Shown: one piece after another, positions 21,501 to 27,860 of the stretch
Numbering within the stretch: the first letter of the stretch is position 1
How the letters are laid out: each line of letters opens with the position of its first letter
DNA from: Planotetraspora silvatica
GTDB lineage: Bacteria > Actinomycetota > Actinomycetes > Streptosporangiales > Streptosporangiaceae
Length of the DNA stretch: 64,000 nt
Direction: 5' to 3'
NCBI RefSeq assembly: GCF_016863315.1
Contig: NZ_BOOQ01000002.1
Coordinates: 1-64,000, forward strand
Made by a program: the position numbers and the translations under genes
The notes under the pieces: generated by a model
What the model saw: only the letters and a program-made list of their open reading frames with translations
What the model was told of the DNA's origin: nothing
Database searches by the model: none

Positions 21501-22675
21501 CAGCACTGGTCGGACCGCTTGGGCGTGACGCCGTCGTCGGCGCACTGCTTGTACTTGCGCTCGATGAAGCCGGGCCAGTAGTCGAAACCCTCGCCGATCC
21601 ACGAGGCCTGGTTGTTGGTGGCCACGGTGCGGCCGTCGACGCTTCCGGAGGAGTACGCGAGGTCGATGGAGGGCGCCGGCCCGCCCGGGGTGGGCGGCAT
21701 GCGCAGCGGATAGGACCAGGAGAAGGCGCCGCTCTGCTCGCTGACGCCCCACGTCGCCGACGCCGACAGGGCGGTCGCCTCGTAGGAGCCCGCCGAACCG
21801 GACGGCGCGGCCTCGGCGGCAAGTGTCATCGGGGCCGCCGAGGCGACGTCCACGTCGGCGTCCAGACGGCCGGTCCTGGTGTCGTTGCGGGTCGCCAGCG
21901 GCGTGCGGGTCTGGCATTCGGGCCGGTCGGGGGTGATCGCCGCGCATTCGGGCAGTTTGACCAGCCGGAGCCGGGAGCCCCAGTCGCCGCCGTAGGCGTA
22001 CCGGAACCCCGAATAGTCGACCTCGACCGCCATACGCGCCGCGGTGGCCGGCCTGGCCTGGGGCGTCAGCCGGATGCCGAGACCGTCGATCCGCGACCTC
22101 GCCGCCGTTCGCGCGTCCAGCGTCCGCACCTCGATGGGCGGCGGCGCGGCGGGAACGGCGGTGGGAGACGTGGCGCCGGCCGGTCCCCGCCGCCCGGCCG
22201 GAGCCTCGTCGCTCCCCCGCGCGGCCGGCGTCGCCTGGCCCAGCCATACCGGCAGCCCCCCGGCCTTGACCTTCGTGCCGCCGCCCGCCCCAGCCGCCGG
22301 CGGCCGCGCGTCCTGCTTCGCAGCCGGCGGCCCGGCCGGGGTCGCGCCATCCGCCGTCGGAGTCACGACGGAGGGCGAGGTGGGATCGGGCTGGGGCAGG
22401 TTCACCACCGCGGCGCCGGCCGCCGGCCAGGTCACCGGTGGCGCGCCCTTCAGGTCGTACGCCGCCCCCGGGTCCGTCACGGGCCCCCGTGCCTTGACGG
22501 CGTGGCCGGGAACGGGATGTTGCTCCTGGGCCTGATGCCACCCCGGGTCGGCGGCGGCCTCGGCGGTGACCGGGCTGAGCAACGCGGCGGGCACCACGAC
22601 GGCGAGCATTCCGGCGATCAGCTTCCAGCCTCGCCTTGAACCGGGCACGGTTTCCTCCGGGGACATCGGTGACAC
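15587..22675 (-). CDS. Secreted RHS-repeat polymorphic toxin with Hint (intein-like) pretoxin domain
   Basis: A 2362-residue protein. Residues 1-41 form a signal peptide (RRGWKLIAGMLAVVVPAALLSPVTAEA). A large N-terminal beta-rich region is followed by YD/RHS repeats (for example GNRTKEVDHD, YDYDAAGNTTERG, YVYDAGGDRLIRRD), which build a hollow shell. The conserved core end LTHLGAREYDAETGRFISVD is near residue 1830. After it come an Ala/Gly-rich hydrophobic stretch (about 1930-2050) and a Hint autoprotease module (about 2085-2235) from GCNSFVAGTLVKLADG to TTPVLVHNC, with the nucleophile Cys and terminal Asn-Cys present. The last 127 residues, after VHNC, are the variable toxin domain; I cannot name its activity with confidence. 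LamG gene upstream, DUF6193 gene downstream. Confidence 0.9.
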   Translation of the reverse strand: MSPMSPEETVPGSRRGWKLIAGMLAVVVPAALLSPVTAEAAADPGWHQAQEQHPVPGHAVKARGPVTDPGAAYDLKGAPPVTWPAAGAAVVNLPQPDPTSPSVVTPTADGATPAGPPAAKQDARPPAAGAGGGTKVKAGGLPVWLGQATPAARGSDEAPAGRRGPAGATSPTAVPAAPPPIEVRTLDARTAARSRIDGLGIRLTPQARPATAARMAVEVDYSGFRYAYGGDWGSRLRLVKLPECAAITPDRPECQTRTPLATRNDTRTGRLDADVDVASAAPMTLAAEAAPSGSAGSYEATALSASATWGVSEQSGAFSWSYPLRMPPTPGGPAPSIDLAYSSGSVDGRTVATNNQASWIGEGFDYWPGFIERKYKQCADDGVTPKRSDQCWGNDNATLSLNGQATELVRDDATGTWQPQDDDGSKVEKLKDADNGANGGEHWRVTTPDGTQYYFGLNHLPGWTSGKPETQSTWTVPVFGDDDGEPCHKAAFSDSWCQQAWRWNLDYVVDPHGTVSTFWYAPETNYYRRDVTTLTDGQPNGTPTVYTRGGYLKRIDYGQRSDAVFSSSAPDRVVFDAKERCIPTSSFDCAADKLTKDNAKYWPDVPYDQNCDSGDKCLDRYSPTFWTRKRLAGVTTQVLTSGTTYKDVDTWTLNQEMRAPGDGTAATLWLAGIDHSGKVGGTASVPQVRFAGVQMPNRVDAIEGRPPLTKWRISAIDNETGGALSVTYSDPDCVAGDTPAPDSNTRRCYPQYWSPEGAITPKLDWFHKYVVTQVQQIDRTGGAPDVLDTYEYLGGGAWHHDDDDGLTKEKYKTWSQWRGYGKVRVIRGAPGETRSQAEFTYFRGMDGDELSGGGTRDVKVADSEGAAIDDAEALQGRVLEEIHYDGPGGPAMTGTISGYWVKQTAKRVRSWGTTTANMVRGDEEHARTALSSGGWRRTEVDTGYNGDGLATQVSDLGDVAVPDDDQCVRTTYARDSARWMVSYATRVETVTKACTDTPNRPADVVSDVRRYYDGKAFGVAPTKGDVTKTEKLGSWNGGPVYATAGSTTFDVYGRPLVVTDATGATTRTSYTPATGLATSKQETNALGFASTTQIEPAWGLATATTDPNGKRAEMAYDPLGRLTGVWMPGHAKSAYPSVPNMKFDYLIRTDGPTAVSTSTLRNDGAGYTTGYALYDGLLRQRQTQQPAPGGGRVVDGTFYDTRGLVAKTDQAYYTEGTPGTTLSTPESDDDVPGQTVTVYNGMEWPTAEVFRKRGSEQWRTTTTYGGDRTSVDPPPGSTPVTEIVNAQGETTEVRQYKGDGPSGDYDATKYTYTRTGQPATVTDTAGSVWTYHYDLRGRMNQVDDPDKGTSTLTYDDTTDRLQTVTDARGQSLYVTYDTLGRKTAEYAGTSTSGTKLAEWTFDTLADGTAVKGQPVSSTRYVKNSATGALDAYVSSVTAYDDAYRPTKTQTVIPASEGALQGTYKTSTDYNPDGTVRRTVLPGAGGLLGETMLYGYDELGDPTTTRGLTDYVTSTTYSKLGQVLDMTMSTGGKRVKETNFYEEGTNRLTRSLYERETAPISVADANYTYDDSGNITKIADTPSGQSPDVQCFQQDYLQRLTEAWTTTGGCDAPSQAAVGGPAPYWQSFSYDTVGNRTKEVDHDPAGDTAKTFTYAGAGKPQPHTLTSVSFKGGARDGQTDTYDYDAAGNTTERGAGRTLDWDVEGHLAQSTDPSGVSTYVYDAGGDRLIRRDPTSTTLYVAGMEIRLDKSGAKTATRYYSHAGQTIAARTAKGLTWLGADSHGSADTSVDDTAAQAATRRRFTPFGQLRGPAPASWPGERGFVGGTIDQSTELTHLGAREYDAETGRFISVDPVFDTSDPQSWNGYAYADNSPVVKSDPSGMRPEDGPFCTAYHCDYDNENFGGGGGKKHTPHPDYNPPAPYNPPHCGRWDFGCKAHTFWNQHKATIVSVTVSIVVTIGCEAATGGAGSIGCAAAGGAAGNLAGYLVSTPRDEWSAGGAFKAAAVGAVIGAAGGAAGKAVAAAMGKLATTAAGRVVSGAVSKAAGKVRAAVGRAGGAAEDAAAGAEAAEGAAAKGAGGGPRAGSSKSGCNSFVAGTLVKLADGTTKAIEKVRPGDKVLATDPATGKTVAKVVLAAYSGVGYVGLVQVTVDTDGAKGDATGVILATEHHLFWDAEDQTWVRADELTSADTVRTPDGRTLHVVSAAVAQGHPLVHDLTVKDFHSFYVLAGTTPVLVHNCGVALGYQNQGLRQFAENRGLKHFLNLGVDEWRAPVQKAIGDGSIDLHVSTKGFSGGFKDMAMRGLGRVKDVNPLATEEEMGWISRAVANGRRPWSSVKFYDDAGDLLSVAEPDWTSFGGALRDFHF

Positions 22676-22706
22676 GTGGGCGAACGTCGTCGGGAAGGCG
22701 GCGGGC

Positions 22707-25700
22707 CTAGCCCTCGATGGGGAGATTCATCGCGAGGTCGAGCACCTGACGGTCGGTCAGGGTGCCGGTGTAGACGCGGACGTCGTCGACGTCGCCGGCG
22801 AAGTAGTCCGCATAAGAGCCCCGGTACTTGACCCGGCCGATCTGCAGGCCGCCCGCGGCGTGCCAGCCGGTGGACGGCCGCCGGTCGGAGAGCTGGCCGT
22901 TGACGTAGAGCCGGATCTCCTTGGCGACCTCGTCGTACACACCGGCCAGGTGGGTCCAGCCGTTGATCGCCGAGCAGTCGATCGGCTCGGCCGACTTGGC
23001 CACCGTCATGGCCTCGGAGTCGGTGTCGTCGCTGGCCGTGGAGAATCCCCAGCGGGAGACCTTCACTCCGTTCTCGGTGTAGATGCGGTAGCTGAGGTAG
23101 AAGCCGCTGTTGCGCACGCCGTCCTGCCCGAGGACGCTCATCACCCGCGCCGGGAGCGCGCAGGTGTCGTCGCCGGCCAGGCGCACCCACGCGGACACGG
23201 CATAGCTGTGGTCGGTTCTGACGGCGGCCGAGGACGTGAACGCGTAGCCCTTCACACCGTCGAGGCTCAGCACGGCGCCGCCATCGACGCCGTCGTCGGA
23301 CCATGCGGCGCCCGTAGCGAGTTTCGCGGCCGCACCTCCGTCGGCGCCCGCGGCGGTGGTGCCCGTCCCCTCGTCGAACGTCCACCGGCCGAGCGGGCCG
23401 GGAGGCTGCTTGGCCATGGCCGCGATCTCGTTGCCGAGGGCGGGGTCGTTGACCGTACGAGGGTCGTCGGACAGGATCCGGTCCCAGACCCGGACGTCGT
23501 CGATGTCGCCGGCGAAGTTCTCGATGAAATGGCTGCGCCATTTCATCCGTCCGAGCTGCAGCGGGCCGGTCGCGTCCCAGGGCGTGTACGGATAAGCCGC
23601 CGGGGCCGACTGGAGCTTTCCGTTCACATAGAGGCGGATCTGCTTGGCGGGCGCGTCGTACACGCCGGTCAGGTGGGTCCACACGTTGGCCTGCGGCTCG
23701 CTGTCGCTCAAAGCCCGGATGGTGATCTCGGTGTCGGTGTCGGCGTCGTACTTGTTGAAGATCCAGCGTTTGTAGGCGGACGAGTAGTAGAGCTGGAAGC
23801 CTGAACCGTGCACGCCGGACTGGCTCGCCACCGTGGAGTTCTTCGTCGTGTCGGCCAGCCGGACCCACGCCGATACGCTCAACCCTCGGTCGGTGTGCAC
23901 CACCGGGCCTGACGTGCTGCCGTATCCGGTGCTCCCGTCGACGTGTACGGCGCCGCCCACGCGGCCTCCGGTCCAGCCGGTTCCCCCGGCCAGCGTGAGG
24001 GGATGCGGCGTGGGAGCCGAGTCGGCCGCCACTCCTCCCGCGGTCTCGTCCATGCGCCACTGCCCGACCGGGTCGGCGCCCGCCTTGACGTAGAAGCTGT
24101 AGACGGCGGGGGTCTTGCCGACGTTGCCCGCCCGGTCGACCGGGAAGACGTACAGGGTGTTGAGCCAGTCGTGGCGGGGAGCGACGGGCACGGTGACGGA
24201 GGTCTGCCCGGCGGGGATCGTCACCTGCGTCGCGGGAGTGGCGAGGGCCGGCTCCTCCAGGGCGAACCTGAAGGCCGACACGTCGGTCTCACCGTCGCCC
24301 GCGGCGAACGTGAACGCTCCTGTCAGCCCGACGCCGCCCCGCCAGTCGTCGGGCGTGTCGGCGGGATAGTCGGCGGAGCTCACCTCCGGCAGCGTGGCGG
24401 GGTCGACGGTGTCGACCGTGAACTCGCACCAGGTGCTCCACGCGCTGGAGTCCGTGCCGTCGTAGGCCTTGACCTTGTAGGAGTAGGTCTCGCCGTCGAC
24501 GAGGTTGGTCAGCGTGATCGCGTGGTCGGTCGCCGCGGTGGTGTACTTGTAGGCGGTCTTGCCCCCGCCGGGCAGCGTCGAGGTGATCTCCTCCCAGGCT
24601 CCGGCGGTGCTGTCGTAGTGATTCATGACGAACTCGGCCCGCACGCCGTCGTCGGCCTTGTCCGGGTCGTAGATCTTCGCCTTGAGCTGGAGGGGACTCT
24701 GCGCGTCGCCCGCGTTGACGTACGGCCGGGCCGCCCCGGTGACGCAGGGGGTGCCGGGGTAGGTGCCCACGCCCGACGGCGCCACCGGTGGGGTGTTGTA
24801 GTCGACGACGAGCTTCGGCGAGTTGGTGAATCCCTTCCAGCCCCACGTGCTGCTGCCGGTGTCGTCGTAGTCCCGCAGCCCGAAGGTCGTGTTCGCCCAG
24901 CCGCCCTTGGCCGCCTTCACGATCGTGCCGGTCACATCGAACTCGACGCCCTTCGCGGGGCAGGAGGAGCTGTAGCCGGCGTCGGAGGAGACACTGCCGA
25001 GCGAGTCCATCCAGGACGGCTGGTGGCTCCAGTTGGTGGACTTGGTGATGCCGCCGGTGAGCCACAGCTGCACGGCCTGCGGGCTGTCGGTGCATCCCCA
25101 CGACTTGGACTGCGTGATGCGGAAGGTCGCCTTGAGGATGTGCTTGCCGTTCACGTTGTCGGAGTCCATCCGGAAGAACGACCGCTTGATCCCGCTGCCG
25201 TAGTTGCCCGCTTCCGGCATGTGGGTGGAGTTCCAGTACTCCTGATCCGGGAAGGCGCGGTCCACGTAGGTCCAGGCCTGCTTGGACCCCGACCATTGCG
25301 GGTCGAGGTACACCGGGTAGGTGGTGTCCGGGCCGTTGAGCAGCCGGGTGTCGGGGGTCAGCACCACCGCCTCCTTCGCGGCCTCCACGCCCATCACCGC
25401 CTGCCGGCCGTCCACCTTGGCCTGGGTGGTCAGCGGACGGGCGAGCACCCTTCCCGACGAGTCCCACATGCGCGGCGCCGGCGAGTGGAACACGGCCGTG
25501 CCGTCGGCGTCCACGGCGCTCAGCCCGCCGGCCTCGGTCTCCCGCACCGAGACCCCGGTGCCGCGCGTCCCGAACGTGAGCCTCGCCAGCGCCGGATTCG
25601 CCGCGGCCTCACGGGTCTTGACCACGAGGACCTCGGAGTACCCGAGCACGGACGCGGTGACCTGCAGGTCGACCCCGGGCAGCACCGACGCGTACGTCGC

Positions 25701-26183
25701 GGTGTCCTCATCGAGGACGGGCCTGGGCAACGTGCCCGGCCAGGTCGTCGCGACCGAACGCTTGCCGTCGCCGATGGTCGCGAGCGGCGCCGTCCCCCCT
25801 CCGGAGAACGACAGGCTCAGCGGGGCCGCCACCGGACGCACGGTTCCGTCGGCGGCGAATTCCAAGGTGGTGTCGACATCGACCCATGCACCGCCTCGCC
25901 GTACCCGCTCGGGCAGGGCCGCGGTCTCGGAGGTGAAGCTGCCGTCGGCGTTGGCGAACACCTGGCGGTTCTCTGTGCGCAGGGGCAGCACCTCCACCCG
26001 CCGCCCGGACGAGCGGGCCAGCTCCGATGCCTGCCCCTCGGTGGGCCCGACCGGTGGAGCGTCAACGGCGGTCGCGGCCCTCGCGGGACTCGTTCCGGCC
26101 GCAGCGCCACCCGCGTGCACGGCGCCGGCCATCAGCAGGACGGTGGCGGCGAAGACGACGCCGTGTGGGCGAGGGCGCATCAT
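22707..26183 (-). CDS. Secreted multidomain protein with two LamG-like domains, upstream partner of the RHS toxin
   Basis: A 1158-residue exported protein: signal peptide ending near GAVHAGGAAAG, then a beta-rich region (about 60-280) of the type found at the N-terminus of actinobacterial RHS-associated proteins. A DNRLRE-like region follows (about 290-470: THMPEAGNYGSGIKRSFFRMD, ILKATFRITQSKSWGC), then a fibronectin-III-like part near 480-600. Two concanavalin/LamG-like jellyroll domains come last, one at about 700-905 (GQWRMDETAGG) and one at 925-1145 (GRWTFDEGTGTT), both with the ISAWVRL-type strand (SVSAWVRL, AVSAWVRL). The domains suggest glycan or cell-surface binding. Its stop is 31 bp before the RHS start, so the two form an operon. 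Confidence 0.82.
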   Translation of the reverse strand: MMRPRPHGVVFAATVLLMAGAVHAGGAAAGTSPARAATAVDAPPVGPTEGQASELARSSGRRVEVLPLRTENRQVFANADGSFTSETAALPERVRRGGAWVDVDTTLEFAADGTVRPVAAPLSLSFSGGGTAPLATIGDGKRSVATTWPGTLPRPVLDEDTATYASVLPGVDLQVTASVLGYSEVLVVKTREAAANPALARLTFGTRGTGVSVRETEAGGLSAVDADGTAVFHSPAPRMWDSSGRVLARPLTTQAKVDGRQAVMGVEAAKEAVVLTPDTRLLNGPDTTYPVYLDPQWSGSKQAWTYVDRAFPDQEYWNSTHMPEAGNYGSGIKRSFFRMDSDNVNGKHILKATFRITQSKSWGCTDSPQAVQLWLTGGITKSTNWSHQPSWMDSLGSVSSDAGYSSSCPAKGVEFDVTGTIVKAAKGGWANTTFGLRDYDDTGSSTWGWKGFTNSPKLVVDYNTPPVAPSGVGTYPGTPCVTGAARPYVNAGDAQSPLQLKAKIYDPDKADDGVRAEFVMNHYDSTAGAWEEITSTLPGGGKTAYKYTTAATDHAITLTNLVDGETYSYKVKAYDGTDSSAWSTWCEFTVDTVDPATLPEVSSADYPADTPDDWRGGVGLTGAFTFAAGDGETDVSAFRFALEEPALATPATQVTIPAGQTSVTVPVAPRHDWLNTLYVFPVDRAGNVGKTPAVYSFYVKAGADPVGQWRMDETAGGVAADSAPTPHPLTLAGGTGWTGGRVGGAVHVDGSTGYGSTSGPVVHTDRGLSVSAWVRLADTTKNSTVASQSGVHGSGFQLYYSSAYKRWIFNKYDADTDTEITIRALSDSEPQANVWTHLTGVYDAPAKQIRLYVNGKLQSAPAAYPYTPWDATGPLQLGRMKWRSHFIENFAGDIDDVRVWDRILSDDPRTVNDPALGNEIAAMAKQPPGPLGRWTFDEGTGTTAAGADGGAAAKLATGAAWSDDGVDGGAVLSLDGVKGYAFTSSAAVRTDHSYAVSAWVRLAGDDTCALPARVMSVLGQDGVRNSGFYLSYRIYTENGVKVSRWGFSTASDDTDSEAMTVAKSAEPIDCSAINGWTHLAGVYDEVAKEIRLYVNGQLSDRRPSTGWHAAGGLQIGRVKYRGSYADYFAGDVDDVRVYTGTLTDRQVLDLAMNLPIEG

Positions 26184-26435
26184 TGTTCTCCATGGCGGAA
26201 CGCTCAGATCGGACGTTTCGCCGCCAGTCGATCAGGGCCCGGTCCACGGCTGGTTCACCGGAAATGAACCGGCCCGATCCGGTCGAACATACTTTCCGAT
26301 CTTTCGGGGATGCCGTCGTGATTGGAGCGCCCGATCGGGGACACAGGGACAGAGCTGTCCGTTAATGTCTTCGCCTGACCGGATGGCGACGGCCGCGTGG
26401 CGCCCGACCACGTGGCGAAGCAGGAGGAGGTGCCG

Positions 26436-27035
26436 ATGTTCGCGGCGCTGACCGGGCTCGGCCTGTCGACCGCGGCGGGGCTCAACGCCTACATCCCGCT
26501 CATGGTCGTCGGCCTGCTCGCCAACCTCACCGACGCCGTACGGCTGCCGCAGGGCTACGAATGGCTATCCAACGGCTGGGTCCTGGCGGTCATCGGGGTG
26601 CTGCTGGTCGCCGAGTTCGTGCTCGACAAGGTCCCCGTAGTCGACCACGTCAACGACATCATCCAGACGGCCGTACGGCCGGCCTCCGGGGGCGTGGTCT
26701 TCAGCGCCACCGCGGCCGCGGCCAGGCTGGACGAATCGACGTGGATGGCCGAGCATCCGGCGGTCGGCTGGGTCCTCGGCATCGCGGTCGCCCTGGCCGT
26801 CCATCTGGTCAAGTCGGGCGCCCGCCCCGTCGTCAACGCGACCACGGCGGGTTTCGGCGCGCCCGTCGTCAGCACGGTCGAGGACGCGAGTTCGCTGGGC
26901 ATGAGCCTCATCGCGATCTTCCTGCCGGTGCTCGTCATCGTGGCGATGGTTGTTCTGGCGTTCGTCGCCTGGCTGCTCCTGCGCCGGGTCCGCCGCTATC
27001 GGGAGGCCCGCCGAGCCCGCCCCGCCGGACCGTGA
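26436..27035 (+). CDS. DUF4126 family membrane protein
   Basis: 199 residues with hydrophobic segments at FAALTGLGLSTAAGLNAYIPLMVVGLL, WVLAVIGVLLVAEFVLDKV, VGWVLGIAVALAVHLV and a C-terminal LIAIFLPVLVIVAMVVLAFVAWLLL followed by Arg-rich residues. The GLNAYIPL and DKVPVVDHVNDIIQTAVRPASGG segments are typical of DUF4126, whose function is not established. ATG 26436 has AGGAGGAGG upstream. Its TGA stop (27033-27035) lies inside the first box of a large intergenic repeat array. Confidence 0.85.
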   Translation: MFAALTGLGLSTAAGLNAYIPLMVVGLLANLTDAVRLPQGYEWLSNGWVLAVIGVLLVAEFVLDKVPVVDHVNDIIQTAVRPASGGVVFSATAAAARLDESTWMAEHPAVGWVLGIAVALAVHLVKSGARPVVNATTAGFGAPVVSTVEDASSLGMSLIAIFLPVLVIVAMVVLAFVAWLLLRRVRRYREARRARPAGP

Positions 27036-27406
27036 TCATGCACAGGTTCGGCGTCAGGGCCCCTGACCCGGCGCGATCGTATCCGTGATCATGCACAGAT
27101 TCGGTGATCAGGCCCACGAGCAGGGCCCACATCTTCCGTGATCATGCACAGGTTCGGTGTCAGGGCGCTTGGCCTGGCGCGATGGCATTCGTGATCATGC
27201 GTACGACTTTCCCGAAGCCCGATTGCCGGCCGCTACTGCATGATCACGAATGGGATCCGCACTGCTCACCTGCGCTTTCCCGAACCTGCGCATGATCACA
27301 AACATCGTTTCGGCAGGTCAGCAGCCATCGCGGTGAACCTGTGCATGATCACGGCGGGAGTTGGCGCAGGCGAGGGGGGCGATCGCCGAACTTGTGCATG
27401 ATCACG
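27031..27406. repeat. Oriented 53-bp-period repeat array A between convergent genes
   Basis: Eight copies of a 21-bp box (C + GTGATCATGCACAGGTTCGG). Rightward copies start at 27031, 27084, 27137 and 27190 (degenerate), exactly 53 bp apart. Leftward copies end at 27248 (short), 27300, 27353 and 27406, 52-53 bp apart. The 32-bp segments between boxes are not random: at a fixed offset they carry a weaker TGACCTG-like box, for example TGACCCG, TGGCCTG and TGACCTG. The array fills the gap between DUF4126 (plus) and the ArsR gene (minus), and its two outermost boxes contain both genes' TGA stop codons. 53 bp is close to five helical turns. No cas gene or transposase is near. Confidence 0.92.
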
Positions 27407-27773
27407 CCAAGGGGGGCGAGGGGGTCAAACCGTTGCCGGGGGCGTCGACCTCTTGCGGTACGGAGCCGAGGACGGCGGCCAGCAGGCCGGGGAAACGCTC
27501 GTCCAGGTCCTCCCGGCGCAGGCTGACGTACCGCTGCCGGCCATGGGGGACGTTGCGGACCACCCCCGCCTCCCGCAGCGTCTTCAAGTGGTGGGAGAGC
27601 GTGGACTTGGGGATCTCCGCGCCGGCCGGCTGGCAGGCCGCCACCTCGATCGGGCCCTCGACGAGGGATCGCGCGATCGCCAGCCGCGACGGATCGCTCA
27701 GGGCGAACAGCACGTCGGTCAGGGCCAGGTCCGCCGTGTCCGGGTGCGCCAGGTCCCGTGAGGTTCCACTCAT
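27402..27773 (-). CDS. ArsR/SmtB-family transcriptional regulator
   Basis: A 123-residue winged helix. DVLFALSDPSRLAIARSLVEG is the usual ArsR entry helix, EIPKSTLSHHLKTLREAGVVRNV the recognition helix and GRQRYVSLRREDLDERFPGLL the wing and dimer helix. The metal-binding ELCVCDL motif is absent and a single Cys (VAACQPAG) is present, so it probably does not sense metal. ATG 27773 begins at the conserved length; no clear ribosome site, possibly a leaderless or short-leader mRNA. Divergent from an MFS exporter gene with two matching operator-like palindromes between them. Its stop codon lies within repeat array A. Confidence 0.9.
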   Translation of the reverse strand: MSGTSRDLAHPDTADLALTDVLFALSDPSRLAIARSLVEGPIEVAACQPAGAEIPKSTLSHHLKTLREAGVVRNVPHGRQRYVSLRREDLDERFPGLLAAVLGSVPQEVDAPGNGLTPSPPLA

Positions 27774-27774
27774 G

Positions 27775-27839
27775 GTTCGACAATAGTTGAACAGTGAGCC
27801 CCTGCGGCGTAGTCTCCAACAGTTCGAAAATTTTGGAAC
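27775..27839. promoter_or_regulatory. Twin operator-like palindromes between ArsR and MFS genes
   Basis: Two GTTC-N10-GAAC inverted repeats: GTTCGACAATAGTTGAAC at 27775-27792 and GTTCGAAAATTTTGGAAC at 27822-27839 (extended by flanking CA/TG). Start-to-start spacing is 47 bp. Identical half-sites and spacing in the divergent promoter region make them good candidates for ArsR binding and repression of both genes. Confidence 0.65.
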
Positions 27840-27860
27840 TGTATTGAAGGAGAGCCGGGC

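Noticed and set aside
26283-26301. LexA-like box TCGAACATACTTTCCGA
   Set aside because: The right half-site departs from GTTCGA and the downstream LamG gene has no link to DNA damage.
27031-27406. CRISPR array (21-bp repeats with 32-bp spacers)
   Set aside because: Repeats change orientation in mid-array, the supposed spacers share a conserved heptamer, repeats are degenerate, and no cas genes are present. A CRISPR finder might still call it.
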